Positions 31,568 to 42,734 of a stretch of DNA of 64,000 nucleotides are shown here, piece by piece. Position 1 is the first letter of the stretch, and every line of letters starts with the position of its first letter. The DNA lies in NCBI GenBank assembly GCA_900491605.1, contig UESW01003880.1, positions 1,719,119 to 1,783,118 on the forward strand. The letters are read 5' to 3'. A program made the translations under genes and the position numbers. The stretch is from Calamus simplicifolius. Lineage: Eukaryota > Streptophyta > Magnoliopsida > Arecales > Arecaceae. The notes under the pieces were generated by a model that saw only the letters and a program-made list of their open reading frames with translations, searched no databases and had not been told where the DNA came from.

Positions 31568-34434
31568 ACAGACTTCCCATCTGATCTTGGTTCTCTAAAC
31601 CCTGGTGGCTGCTCCATGTAGATGCTCTCCTCCAAATGACCATGGAGGAATGCTGTCTTCACATCCATCTGCTCCAGCTCCAAGTCCTGAGCTGCTACAA
31701 TACTCAATAATAGTCTGATGGAAGTGTGCCTGACAACTGGAGAAAATATCTCACCATAATCGATGCCTTCTTTCTGAGAGTATCCTTTGGCCACTAGTCT
31801 TGCCTTATACCTGATACCCTCTTGTTCTGAAGCTCCTTCCTTGCGCTGATAAACCCATTTACAACCAATGGGTTTCTTTCCTTGTGGCAGCTGGACCACC
31901 TGCCACGTATTATTTCTGTGAAGAGACTGCATTTCCTCTGCCATAGCATGGATCCACCTATCTCTATCCTGACTTTCCATAGCCTCCTCATAGGTGAAAG
32001 GGTCTCCATTCGCTGTCACCAGGGCATATGACAACGAATCCTCAAAGCCGTATCGAACTGGTGGTCGCACGTTCCTCCTGGGCCTTTGCTGTGCGATCCC
32101 AGTATCAGTCCCCTGTCCAGCTGCATCCTGCTGAACTCCCTGGCTTCTACCCCCTCTGTCAGTCCTCTCCACCTGAATCTCAAATCCTCCTGGTCCACTA
32201 GCAAATGGCACAACTGTATAGGAGGTTGTCTGACTAGTGTTACCGTGTTCTACCTCCTGTAGTCCCTGCTGTGCATCCATGCCACTTCTGTTCTGGAGGA
32301 TTGAGCTCTCATCAAAGGTTACATCTCTGCTGATGACAACCTTCTTCTCCAAGGGGTCCCATAGCCGATACCCCTTGACTCCTCGCGGGTAGCCTAGGAA
32401 CACCATCTTCTTAGACCTGGCATCCAACTTACTCCGCTCCCCAGCTCCAACATGCACATATGCTGTGCATCCAAACACCCTTAGATGGTTTAGGCTTGTC
32501 TTCCTTCCAGACCATATCTCCTCTGGAATGTCTCCATCTAACCTGGTGTGCGGTGACCGATTGACCAAGTAGCTAGCTGCATCTACTGCGTCAACCCAGA
32601 ACATCTTTGGAAGCCCTGCCTGCAGCCTTAAGCATCTTGCCTTTTCCAATAGTGTTCTGTTCATCCTCTCAGCCACCCCATTCTGTTGAGGAGTTCCCAT
32701 CACCGAGAAGTGCCTTCTGATGCCCCACTCCTCACAAAAAATCTGGAACTCCCTGCTGGTGTATTCCCCGCCATTATCAGACCTCAGACACTTCACACTT
32801 TTACCCTGCTCCTTCTCCACCTCAGCCTTCCAGATTTTGAACTTGGTGAAGACCTCTGATTTCTCCTTCATAAAGTAGATCCACAGCTTCCTTGAGAAAT
32901 CATCTATCAGGGTCATAAAGTATCTGGCCCCATTCCTTGCAGAAACTGGGGCTGGTCCCCAGACATCTGTGTGTACTAACTCCAGGGGTTCAGCACTCCT
33001 AGCTGTGCTGACTGAGAACTGTACTCTCCTCTGCTTTCCCATCTGACAAGGCTCACAGATCTCCATATCTCCGCTACTCAAGTCTGGAAGCAGACCTCTC
33101 TTGCTCAGTTCTTTCATCCCCTTGTCTCCCATGTGGCCCAGGCGGTAATGCCACATCCTGTACACATCCCGGGGATCTTGCTCCACAGCTGCCACCTCAG
33201 ATTTCACAGTCATCACAGAGCCCTCCATCTTGTATAGATTATTTTCCAGCCTCCTCCCTCTCATCACCACCATGGCTCCATTGGAGATGTTCAGAACTCC
33301 ACTCCTGGCACGACTGCTGAAGCTGTATCCAGTCCGCTCCAAGTACCCCAGTGATACCAGATTCTTCTTGAGTTCTGGGACATGCTTCACACTGGTAAGA
33401 GTGCGCACTATACCATCAAACATCCTCACCCTCACTGTGCCAATACCTGCCACCTTGCAAGGGTGATTATCTCCAAGAGTCACATTCCCCTCCTCAACCT
33501 CTGTGTAAGTACTGAACCACGACCGGTTGGGAGTGTAATGATGAGAACAGGCTGAATCCAAGGTCCACATCTCTGTGCTGTGCCTGTGATCATCTGATAC
33601 AACCAAGAGATCATCCTCCACCTCCTGATCTGCAACTGTACTCACAGACTCAGATCCTCCTTTTTCTCCCTTCTGATTTTTCCACTTAGGACAATTCTTC
33701 TTAAAATGTCCTACCTCTCCACACTTATAGCACTTCAGCTCTCTCTTGCCTTTCCTGGACTTTGATCGTCCTCCAGACTTACTTCTGTCCCTGCCCCTAC
33801 CTCTGCCTGTCCTTTCCCCAACTGATAGACCCTCCTGGGGAACAGCTTCCTTGGTCATCTTCTCCCTCTGCTCATTCGTCCGAAGCACCGAGACAATATC
33901 TTCATAAATTAATGTCTCCTTCCCATAGAGCAGTGTTGTGACCAATGAGTCATAAGACGTGGGCATTGAACATAAAAGCAGAAGTGCTTTATCTTCTTCC
34001 TCCATCTTGACCCCGACATTCAGAAGTTCATTGCTCATCTGGTCGAATATTTGGATGTGACCCAGCACATCTCCACCTTCTGACATCCGAAGGCTGTAGA
34101 GGCGCTTCTTCAACATCAACTTGTTGCACATATTCTTCCCCATATAGAGGGTGTGCAACTTCGTCCAGAGTCCCTTCGGGGTCTTCTCCTCCAGCACTGA
34201 ATAGAGGACTGAATCCGCCAGACAGCCCCTGATCATTGAACATGTCTTCTTCTCCAATAAAATCCACTGCTTGTCTGTCATCCCATCTGGCCTTTCCTCC
34301 AAAGCCAAATCTAAACCCTGCTGCACAAGGAGGTCCTCTACCCGGACTTTCCACATGGAGAAACTTCCCTTCCCATCAAACTTCTCAACCTCTATTTTTA
34401 TGCTACTCCCCATGGCCAATTCCAAAAATAGCAC
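31561..34434 (-). CDS. Tork-like Copia gag-protease-integrase and N-terminal RT
   Basis: Open for 957 codons on the minus strand. The likely start is the Met at residue 8 (codon 34413-34411), since MGSSIKIEVEKFDGKG fits the family. In order: gag (about residues 8-230), an Arg/Gly/Lys/Ser basic stretch, a zinc knuckle CYKCGEVGHFKKNC (about 235-250) and protease with LDSACSHHYTP. Integrase follows with HTDVWGPAP, LRSDNGGEYTSREF and TPQQNGVAERMNRTL, so the D, D and E are present. Next come a Pro/Arg linker and the RT start (WVYQRKEG, FSPVVRHTSIRLLLSIVA, MDVKTAFLHG). The frame ends in a stop at 31561-31563, one base out of register with the following ORF. Gag and pol are in one frame, as usual for plant Copia. 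The break makes the full polyprotein impossible as it stands, unless it is a sequencing error. Confidence 0.92.
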   Translation of the reverse strand: MLFLELAMGSSIKIEVEKFDGKGSFSMWKVRVEDLLVQQGLDLALEERPDGMTDKQWILLEKKTCSMIRGCLADSVLYSVLEEKTPKGLWTKLHTLYMGKNMCNKLMLKKRLYSLRMSEGGDVLGHIQIFDQMSNELLNVGVKMEEEDKALLLLCSMPTSYDSLVTTLLYGKETLIYEDIVSVLRTNEQREKMTKEAVPQEGLSVGERTGRGRGRDRSKSGGRSKSRKGKRELKCYKCGEVGHFKKNCPKWKNQKGEKGGSESVSTVADQEVEDDLLVVSDDHRHSTEMWTLDSACSHHYTPNRSWFSTYTEVEEGNVTLGDNHPCKVAGIGTVRVRMFDGIVRTLTSVKHVPELKKNLVSLGYLERTGYSFSSRARSGVLNISNGAMVVMRGRRLENNLYKMEGSVMTVKSEVAAVEQDPRDVYRMWHYRLGHMGDKGMKELSKRGLLPDLSSGDMEICEPCQMGKQRRVQFSVSTARSAEPLELVHTDVWGPAPVSARNGARYFMTLIDDFSRKLWIYFMKEKSEVFTKFKIWKAEVEKEQGKSVKCLRSDNGGEYTSREFQIFCEEWGIRRHFSVMGTPQQNGVAERMNRTLLEKARCLRLQAGLPKMFWVDAVDAASYLVNRSPHTRLDGDIPEEIWSGRKTSLNHLRVFGCTAYVHVGAGERSKLDARSKKMVFLGYPRGVKGYRLWDPLEKKVVISRDVTFDESSILQNRSGMDAQQGLQEVEHGNTSQTTSYTVVPFASGPGGFEIQVERTDRGGRSQGVQQDAAGQGTDTGIAQQRPRRNVRPPVRYGFEDSLSYALVTANGDPFTYEEAMESQDRDRWIHAMAEEMQSLHRNNTWQVVQLPQGKKPIGCKWVYQRKEGASEQEGIRYKARLVAKGYSQKEGIDYGEIFSPVVRHTSIRLLLSIVAAQDLELEQMDVKTAFLHGHLEESIYMEQPPGFREPRSDGKSVC

Positions 34435-34530
34435 AAAAATAAATTTTATAAAATAGAGAAGTACCTTGACGAGATTCTGTTGAAATTATTTCAACTCCTT
34501 GAAGGCCTCCAGATTACTCCTTGAACCAGG

Positions 34531-34542
34531 CTCTGATACCAC
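34531..34542 (-). other. Primer binding site of the Tork-like element
   Basis: On the minus strand TGGTATCAGAGC, the methionine-tRNA-type site, stands two bases from the 5' LTR end. The sequence then runs to the gag start near 34413. Confidence 0.9.
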
Positions 34543-34543
34543 T

Positions 34544-35094
34544 TGTTAGGTTTAGTCTTGTGATTAATAGCAATGGGATTCCCTGTTGAACAAGAACTAG
34601 AACTAAGGATTCCTAATCCTGTTAGGTTTAGACCTTGATGAATAGCAATGGGATTCCCCGTTCAACAAGAACTAGAACTAAGGATTCCCAATCCTGTTAG
34701 GTTTAGACCTTGATGAATAGCAATGGGATTCTCCGTTCAACAAGAACTAGAACTAAGGATTCCTAATCCTGTTAGGTTTACTTCTTGAAAAAGGAGAAAG
34801 ATGGGGAGGAGAAAGAAAGGGCTGCCGCCCTATGATGAGAGAAGGGAATTTTTGGGAGAAAAGAATCTGTTCTCTTTTCCATCCAAACCCTAGAGACTAG
34901 GGTTTAAATACATCCACGAAGTGGGCCAGGCCCAGACTCAACAAAAAACTCCCATGGACTAAACCAATGAGATTAAACTAATCCCCAAGCCCGTGTACAC
35001 CCGTGACTTGATTTAATCTCAACCCTTGGACTCAAACCCAGCCCAATACAAGTTAGCCCACCTGGGCCTTGATAGCACCACACCAGGCCCAACA
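34544..35094 (-). repeat. 5' LTR of the Tork-like element, with three 75-bp repeats
   Basis: 551 bp. Matches the other LTR closely but has three instead of four copies of the 75-bp unit, which accounts for nearly all of the 78-bp length difference. The minus-strand TATTTAAA box is near 34906-34915. The repeats sit at the end next to the primer site, which is the U5-side of the LTR, so they would be in the transcript's 5' leader. Confidence 0.92.
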
Positions 35095-37639
35095 CGAGAT
35101 TCATTAATGGTTGGATCGATAGTGATGGTTGTATGCTTAATAGTATCAAACTAGTCTGAGCCTCGAATGATAGCCAAAGTAGATTTATGATGCTTGATGT
35201 GAATGTGTCCTTGATATTAATGTCCCTAGAAAGGCTATATGCTAGATGTTGATGATGCTGTGTGCCTAATATTTATTTTAAGGTGTTGCATTTAGTAATA
35301 TAGTCCAATACAGTGGCAAGATAAAAGTTTACAATAAAAACTTCTATATATTACATTATGGATTCTAGCATGTGTTACAATTTAATTTACTTTTGTTTGA
35401 TATGTATTATTTTTATCCTATATATTTATCTATATATCCATGTTCATTTTATTGTATACCCATAACTGTATGTGTAGGTATTTTTGCTAGGCTTTTAGCT
35501 CACACCCTCCTTTTTACCCCATCTGTAATAGATATTGAAGATGTGGATACCGGCGAGACTTTGGAATGGATAGAGAGTGAGATTAGATTAGCTAGTTGCA
35601 TTTGGTACTTTATAGTTCTATGCATGCTGAGGATGTTGTCATACCATATTAGTCATAATTCATTTATGTTTGAAGATATATGTGATAGGGTATGGATCAT
35701 TTATTTTGTGTAGATATAAGATTTAGCTTTTGTTGATATTATTATAATTAATGTTATGTTGTGGATGTTAAAGATAATAGGCCTTGCATGCTTTTAGAAA
35801 CTCAATTTAAGGGTATGTAGCTGCGTCATGTTGCACCTAGGCCAGGCGCCAAATTGGGGGCATAACACAATCTATCCTGAAGCACTAGCGAAAAGAAGAT
35901 TTCAACTTTTCACTTAGTATTGAAGCTTTCCAAGTAGTTTTATAATAGTGACCTGTTGCAAGTGTAAATAGTGAAGATAACAAGCTGGAACATCTTTAGT
36001 TAGTCTTGAGATTTTAAAGGGCGCAGACTAGAGATCCTAGAGCATTTATAGTTATTAGATTGGGGGCGTAAGGCAATCTATTCTGAAGCGCTAGCGAAAA
36101 GAAGATTTCAACTTTCCTCTTAGCATGAAGCTTTCCAAATACTTCTATAAGAGAGATAGAGCAAACAACTATTAGGATGGACCTACTGAAAGTGTTAGCA
36201 GTGAAGATACCAAACTGGAACATCTATAGCTAGTCTTGAGATTCTGAAGGCAGACCGGAGATCCGGGATCATGTCTAGTTATCAGATTGAGGTAGCAACT
36301 AAGGGCAAAGAGGAGGTAGTTGAGGGAGCAACTGAAGGAAACTAGAATTATATTTTTGTTGCAAGACATGATGATTCTGTTAATGCCGTCCAATGGGATA
36401 AAAGGCATGTATCATATCACCTTATATCATATCAAAAATTATGGTTCAATTGGCAGAAAATTGAATAACTTATAGAAGAACCAAAATAACGAGCTCGGAA
36501 ATGCGACGCTGGAGTTGGTTTGTGAAAATAGAACTCTAAAATCAGAACTCACTGATTCTGATTCTAATTATATGTTTGGATGAAATTCTAATCGAATTTC
36601 AATTCCATCTGGAATGAAATAAGAATCATCAATTACGAAGGATTAAAAATCCAAACTCCTACTTAGAATTTTGATTTCCATTTCAGTTATAACTATTTTC
36701 TTTCCTTCTTACTCACCTCTCCTCTCTTTTTTTTACCCAATGTTGCTTACGAGCCCTCTCATCGTAAGATTTACAATATGGCAAACGATGTATGGTATAA
36801 GTATAATCACACATTAAAGAAAAAAATCATATAGATGAAAGAGATAAGCGATTCTAATTCTGATTCTAATAGAATCCAATTCTGATTTTGATTTCGATTT
36901 CAACATCAATTTTTTGGTGCATGAATAGTCCGGATGGAAAAAAAAAAGGTTTAAGAGTTATAATTTAAGTTTACCTATTATCATTTAGCCTGCACTTGAG
37001 TTTTTAAAACCATATGGATCTACCCAGTAATATATTAATTGGACCAGCAAATAGACTTAAGGCATTACAAATGGTATTAAGTTGATTCAAATATGCATAA
37101 GCGTTGGCAAAAGAAAAGGATTACCCATAAAATAGTGGTAGATATAGTAATAATTTTATATCAGATGAAAAAAGAATGGTTTAAAGAGTCGTAAGTCAAG
37201 TTTACCTAGTGGTAAATAACTTACACACGAGTTTTTAAGGCTACATAAATTTAGCAGGCCAACTTGATAAAGAAAAAAAAAAAAAAAAGAGAGGGAAGAG
37301 GAAAAGGGTTTGATTTTGTAATTAACGAAAGTTAGCAACTTGGTGCAACTACACAATGTTCGTATCAAGTTGGATCGATGCTACCGAAGCTTTGAGTTCA
37401 TTGAGTCTTTGATTTTAGGCTTGGCCATGAATCTCTTTTATGTTTCCTTGGTTGGTGGGTTGTGGTTGTCCTGTGTTACTTGACTGCAATTGACTCCTAG
37501 TCCCTGGCATGGTAAAGTCTACGCTTGAGGACTTCCGTTGTCCTGTGTACATCTTGTTATGATATCACGTAATATATATATATATATATATATGACTTCA
37601 AGTCCCGAGGATGGAAAAGTCTAGGCTTGAGTGCATTTA
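35095..37639. other. AT-rich intergenic sequence with a tandem duplication and a TA microsatellite
   Basis: A roughly 205-240-bp unit starting ATTGGGGGC (35853-36056 and 36057-36300) is present twice in tandem and diverged. Its inner markers are CTAGCGAAAAGAAGATTTCAACTTT and TAGTCTTGAGATT, each seen in both copies. 36540-36930 is rich in GATTCTGATTCTAAT-type motifs in both orientations, possibly another foldback repeat. A (TA)n tract lies at about 37568-37593. ORFs here (for example 35372-35713) resemble nothing known to me. Confidence 0.5.
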
Positions 37640-38963
37640 TTGATTGTGATAAGAAAATAGGTGTACGCAGAAAATCTCATAATTACAACAACAGACATGG
37701 TTGGCCTTAACTCTGGTTTTTTTCTGGACGCACAGCAACCCTATGTTGATGCATTTGATGGCTTCTTCTCTTGGACATCGACGTACATCAAGCAATGGAT
37801 CCATCAACTCAATTGCTCTGTCCACAATTGCCATGCCTGTCAAAATGCCATACAGTGTTGTGATGTGATATATTAAATCTAAACTTTGTAAAATGAGAGA
37901 TAAGCACATTTTTTACTTGATTTCAAAACATTATTAGCTTACACGGCTAGGAAGGGTCTGTTCGTGTTGCTCGAAATGTGATCTGCCATTCCTCTCCCCA
38001 CTTAAAATTTCCAGTAGAAGCACTCCAAAACTATAAACATCAGATTATACGCAGAAAATACCGTATATAGCATACTCTGGAGCTATGTACCCACTGTCCC
38101 ACATAATGGTGAAGATTAAAAGCAAGACTTAAGACATAACTAAGCATTTGGATATGTGCATATACGCAGGTAAAACTTATTGGTACTGCTGTATAACTAA
38201 AAAAAATCTCTCAAAAATGAAAGACTGAAAAAATAAATTTACTTACTAAGTTCCGACAATGCTATTCGTATTAATTTCGCTTTCGCCTTTTCCAAAAATC
38301 TTTGTCATGCCAAAGTCTGATATTTTGGATTCATCTCATCATCTAACAGTACATTGCTAGCTTTGAGATCCCTGTGAGCGACTTTGAGCAGGGAGTCCTC
38401 ATGGAGATAGAGAAGGCCCCTCGCAATTCCTGAAACTATATAAAGGCGTGTCTTCCAATCCAACTGAGAACGCTTGTTTGCATCTAACACTATGATTCAC
38501 AATGGATTGTCAGATCTTTATATTTTAAAGTGGTAGAAAGGTGAGCAAAATGAAGCACACAAGACATTGTCAGATTCAATGTTACAATTAGAGTAATTAT
38601 TATCGAAGAGCCTGATGGTTAGCTTAGTTAGCCAAATTATATATGTTTTTTTGAGAATTTATTTAAGAATTTTCCTATTGGTGGATGATTTCTGCTATGG
38701 AACAATAGGAAATATGCCATAAATTTAAAAAATTGAAATATTAAGAACTGACCAAATAGAAGGGCATCAAGGCTTTTATTGGGCAGGTATTCATAGATCA
38801 GCAGCTTTTCTTCTTTCTCGACACAGTATCCCAGCGTTCTGACAAGATTCCTGTGTTGAAGTTTTGCAATTAGTTTCACCTCATTCTTGAATTCATCAGC
38901 ACCTTGTTTGGATTTTGCTGACAGCCTCTTGACTGCTATTTCTTTTCCATATTTCATTGTACC
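37640..38963 (-). pseudogene. Receptor-like kinase pseudogene, kinase-domain exons 4 to 7
   Basis: Four exons are visible on the minus strand with AG and GT borders. Exon 4, 38963-38753 (211 nt): MKYGKEIAVKRLS with the ATP-binding Lys, then LLIYEYLPNKSLDALLF. Exon 5, 38489-38247: LDWKTRLYIVSGIARGLLYLHEDS and HRDLKASNVLLDD, an RD-type catalytic loop. Exon 6, 38093-37943 (151 nt): APEYAIYGIF and SDVYSFGVLLLEILSG. Exon 7 from 37836: AIELMDPLLDV and GLLCVQ. Exon sizes 211 and 151 nt match S-domain and related receptor kinases. Lesions: a one-base loss near 38326 puts the D-F-G motif out of frame, a TAA lies at 38045-38047 in exon 6, and exon 7 has frameshifts at both ends. The HRD and Lys residues remain but no kinase can be made. 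Confidence 0.9.
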
Positions 38964-39014
38964 CTGAGAAATTATCCATTATTAATACTCTCACAAAAAT
39001 GTGTGAAAACCTGC

Positions 39015-40888
39015 TGATGAAGCCAATTGACCCCATAAAGATTAAAAAATTTTGACATCTTCAAGACTGTCGGCCCCAAAGGCCGACACCCGAAGACCGA
39101 CAGCCCCAAGGCTGACGCCCGACGGCCCCAAAGGCCGACACCAGATGGCTCCGAGGGCCAACGCCCGATGGCCCCGAGGGCCAACGCCCGATGGCCCCGA
39201 AGGCCGACGCCCGACGGCCACAAAGGCCGACACCATACGGCCCCGAAGGCCAACACCCGATGGCCCTAAAGGTCGACACCCCACGGCCCCAATGGCCGAC
39301 ACCTCCAAGGCCGGCACCTCCAAAACCGGCACCTTCAAGGCCGGCACCTCCAAGACCGGCACATCAAAGGCCGGCACCTCCAAGACAGTCGGCCTCAAAG
39401 GCCGACACCTCCAAGACCGGCACCTTCAAGGCCAGCACCTCCAAGACCGGCACATCAAAGGCCGGCCCCTCCAAGGCAGTCGGCCTCAAAGGCCGACACC
39501 ACCAAGACCGGCACCTTCAAGGCCGGCATCTCCAAGACAGGCGGCCCCCGGTGTCTCCAAGCTAGGCGGCCCCGGTTCCCAGCCGGCCACGGCTTCTCCA
39601 AGCTAGGCAGCCCCGGCATGTCCAAGCGAGTCGGCCCAGGCATGTCCAAGCGTGTCGGCCTCGGCTTGTCCAAGCTAGGCGGCCCCGGCATCTTCCCAGC
39701 CGGCCCCGGCACCTCAGGACAGCCTCGGCGCTTCCATCCTAGATGGCCCCGCCTGATCCAAATCGGCCCCGGCACCTCTCAGATGGCCCCGGCGCTTCCA
39801 TCCTAGACGGCCCCGCCTGATCCAAATCGGCCCCGACACCTCTCAGCCGGCCCCGGCGCTTCGATCCTAGACGGCCCCGCCAGATCCAAGTTGGCCCCGG
39901 CGCTTCCATCCCAGCTGGCCCAGGCACCTCTCGACCGGTCCCGACGCTTCCTTCCCAAGCGGCCCAGGCGTCTCCTGTCCCGTCGAGTCGGCCAAGGTCA
40001 TCCCCGGCCGGCCTGACTCGGCCCCAGCGTCTCCTGTCCCGCCGAGTCGGCCAAGGCCATCCCAGGCGGCCCGACTCAGCCCCGGCGTCGCCTGTCCCGC
40101 CGAGTTGGCCAAGGCCATCCCCGGCCGGCTCGACTCGGCCCCAGCATCTCCAGTTTCGCCGAGTCGGCCCAGGCCATCCCAGGTCGGTCCGACTCGGCCC
40201 CGGCGTCTCCAGTTTCGCCGAGTCGGCCAAGGCCATCCCAGGCCGGCCCGACTCGGCCCCGGCGTCTCCAGTTCCGCCGAGTCGGCCAAGGCATCCCAGG
40301 TCGGCCCGACTCGGCCCCGGCATCTCCTGTCCCGCCGAGTCGGCCAAGGCCATCCCCGGTCGGCCCGACTCAGCCCCGGCGTCTCCAGTTCCCGCCAGAT
40401 CAGCCCCAGCGGTTCAAGGAACCGCTCTCTGACATGCACCGCCCGACAGCACCAGACGCGCGCCGCTCGACAGCGCCAATGCGCGCCACCCGCCAGCCCC
40501 GCCAGCTGATGGGACATGGCCCACTGACCGGCCCAGATTCACACGAGGGCTCAGCTGATCTTCTGATTCACGCAATCCCACGTGATCATTCCAAAATCAA
40601 CCCCTATAAAAAGGTGAATCCACCCGGTAAACAGGTACGCGCGATAACCCCCGAAATCGCCATCTCTACTCTAAAAGGGATTACTCCTCTCGGAGATCCC
40701 TCTTCTCCACACAAAACAGGGCTCACTCGAGCCCTTCTTCAGCTGTGACCTCAGTCACTAACTTGGTCGTCGGAGGGTCCCGCCGGAGCCCCCTCTGGCC
40801 CCGGGACTTTCTTGTAGGCAACCCGGAGACGAGGATTCGAGGAGCGCCTCCATTCCCGACGTCCAGGGGAGGTGATCGAGCGTCATCA
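39015..40888 (+). repeat. 5' LTR of the gag-only element
   Basis: 1874 bp, GC-rich and internally repetitive. It has GGCCGACACCCGACGGCCCC-type units (39070-39300), CACCTCCAAGACCGGCAC-type units (39300-39540), and about seven copies of a 59-60-bp unit with CCGCCGAGTCGGCCAAGGCC (39977-40395). The TATA box CCTATAAAAAGG is at about 40602-40613. Long ORFs on both strands here are a by-product of repeat units and GC content, not genes. Confidence 0.93.
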
Positions 40889-40889
40889 G

Positions 40890-40909
40890 ATTGGCGCGCC
40901 AGGAAGGGG
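40890..40909 (+). other. Primer binding site of the gag-only element
   Basis: TTGGCGCGCCAGGAAGGGGG follows the 5' LTR after one base. It resembles the complement of an arginine tRNA 3' end as I recall it. The Tat element at 47944 has the same site with one or two differences (TTGGCACGCCAGGTAGGGG). Confidence 0.7.
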
Positions 40910-40978
40910 GGCATAAGAAAAAGTAGTGAACATCCTCCCCGAGCTACATCTTTCGTCCCCCCTCTTCTTCCAGAAGCC

Positions 40979-42549
40979 ATGGTGGTGACCCGAGCTCAGG
41001 ACGCCTCCATCAGCTGCCCAGCGGGGCTTCCCTCGCCAACTAGATAGCAGGAGGCCAATCCCCCTACTGCCGACCCTTCGGTCGCTTGCCCGCCTCCGGA
41101 TGCCGCTGTTTAAACAGCGGAGCGGCCAGCAACTCTTTCCCAGCAAGTCCAGAATCTCACCGCCATGATCCACGGCCTCCAGCAACAACAGTCCGTGGCC
41201 ACCCAGCATCAAACTGCTCCCCTCGCCAGTCAGCAGTCGGCGAGGGGAGGCTCCCCCCGGCGGGAGGCCAGTCGGCGAGAGACCGGCCGACGTCAAGCTT
41301 CCCCCAGGAAGCCTCGACGCGAGCCCTCCAAGCGGCCACGGTCCTCTGACCGCGGCCCCAACAAAATTCCTCCCAAGCCACATCATCACGAGGAACCCAG
41401 GCGGAAGTCCCGACTTCCGTCTCCATCTCCATCCGCCTCCACTTCTTCTTCTTCCTCCGAGCCACCTCGGAGGGTTCCGACGATCAACCGCCAGGCAGAG
41501 GAACGCCTGGAGGAGTACAACAGGCGACTAGATGAGCTCGCCAAGAAGGTCAACCGTTAGCCAGAGAAAGAGTTCGACACTCGTCCTCCTTACACTCGCC
41601 GCATCCTGGAGGAACCGGTTCCCTCAGATTCCGCTTCCCCCAGGTGGACCCGTACGACGGTACGACCAACCCCCTCGACCACCTCGAAAGTTACAAGGCT
41701 ATGATGCAAATCCAGGGTGCCCCAGACGCCCTCATCTGCAAGGCCTTCCCCGCAACTCTACGGAAGGCCGCACGTGCATGGCACTCACGCCTGCCCCCTC
41801 ACAGCATCGACTCCTTTCGGGAGCTGGAGAGGGCATTTTTGGCCCACTTTGATGCCTGCCGCCGGATCCCAAGAGTGGCAGACAGCCTCTTCTCCGTCCG
41901 CCAGAAGGAAGGAGAGTCACTGCGGGACTTCATGTCCCGATTCAAAACTACCACCCTCGAGGTCTACCATCTCGACGATGCGGTGGCCTCCCTAGCACTG
42001 AAGCGGGGACTCCTTCCGTCCCGCTTCACCTTCTCCCTGGATAAGAAGCCCTCGAGCTCTTATTCTGACCTCCTCCTCCGGGCCCAGAAGTACATCCGCG
42101 CCAACGAGGCTAACTCGTCCAAAAGGGAAGCCGGCAGGAGTTCCAATAAGAAGCCAACCCCCACGGAACCAGCTGAGGGACGATCCAGGCAGCCCGAGCC
42201 GCCCAGTCGCTTTGACCAATGGCCCCAGGCGCTGGTTCCTAAGGGGCGGTTTACTCCTCTCATGGCTCCGATCTCCCACATCCCTCTAGAGATTAAGGAG
42301 AAGTCATACTTTCAACGCCCACGTCCCCTAAAGTCAATAAACCCCCACAACAAAGAGCTTTACTGCCGGTATCACCAAGATTATGGGCATGACACCGAAG
42401 ATTGCTGCCAGTTGAAGAAGGCCATTAAAAAGTTTGTCCACCAGGGCCACTTGGGCAAGTTCGTTCGAGGAAACCTCACGGCCCGGGTGCGTCGGTACCT
42501 CCAGCACCTCAGATTTGCCTCAACAATGCCCCAACGGAAGGAACAATAG
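40979..42549 (+). pseudogene. Tat-type gag of the gag-only element, with an N-terminal break
   Basis: ATG at 40979 gives MVVTRAQDAS, like the M-M-V-T-H-A-Q-E start of the Tat gag at 48028. A stop at 41046 and another at 41113 interrupt the N-terminus. The middle (41165-41560) is a basic Arg/Pro/Ser-rich stretch ending EERLEEYNRRLDELAKKV with a stop at 41558. A frameshift precedes the core: from 41644, 301 codons stay open with MDPYDGTTNPLDHLESYKAMM, FPATLRKAARAWHSRLPP and ELERAFLAHF (the retrotransposon gag domain). LYCRYHQDYGHDTEDC, a C-x2-H-x4-H-type knuckle, lies near 42360-42406. The core is well kept, the N-terminus is not. Confidence 0.88.
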
Positions 42550-42734
42550 CATGACCTCATGAGGGGCGAGCAGCAGCTCGGGGAGCCGATGGAAGGAAGC
42601 AAACTGGCATCAAAATGGGAAGCTTCTCCCCCATATTCGGAACACGGACGGTACTCTCAGTAGCTTGCTGATCCTTTAATAAAGTATTATTCAGAATATC
42701 CTTGTCTTATCACGTCTTGGGATGAGTGTATTTC

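Larger units (their letters stand above)
29742..35094 (-). mobile_element. Tork-like Copia LTR retrotransposon, nearly intact, minus strand
   Basis: LTRs at 29742-30370 (3' LTR) and 34544-35094 (5' LTR) surround one gag-pol gene on the minus strand. The 5-bp target duplication CGAGA is perfect (29737-29741, 35095-35099). LTRs start TGTT and end AACA. Total 5353 bp, typical for the Tork/Tnt1-like lineage, to which the gag also points (EVEKFDGKGSFSMW, LYMGKNMCNKLMLKKRLYSL). Only one frame break was found in about 1340 codons. The LTRs differ mainly by the number of 75-bp internal repeats. It is the best-preserved element in the window. Confidence 0.95.

Noticed and set aside
19806..34542. tRNA-like matches (TGGTATCAGAGC at 19806 and its complement at 34531)
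   Set aside because: They are retroelement primer binding sites of 12-18 bases; no cloverleaf is present.
35372..35713. 113-codon ORF with hydrophobic start
   Set aside because: AT-rich sequence, no homology recognised and no neighbouring exon signals; left as intergenic.
39052..40517. Long ORFs on both strands (up to 216 codons) in the LTR of the gag-only element
   Set aside because: They come from GC-rich internal repeats and overlap on opposite strands; the second LTR at 44449-46294 has different, shifted ORFs in the same place.
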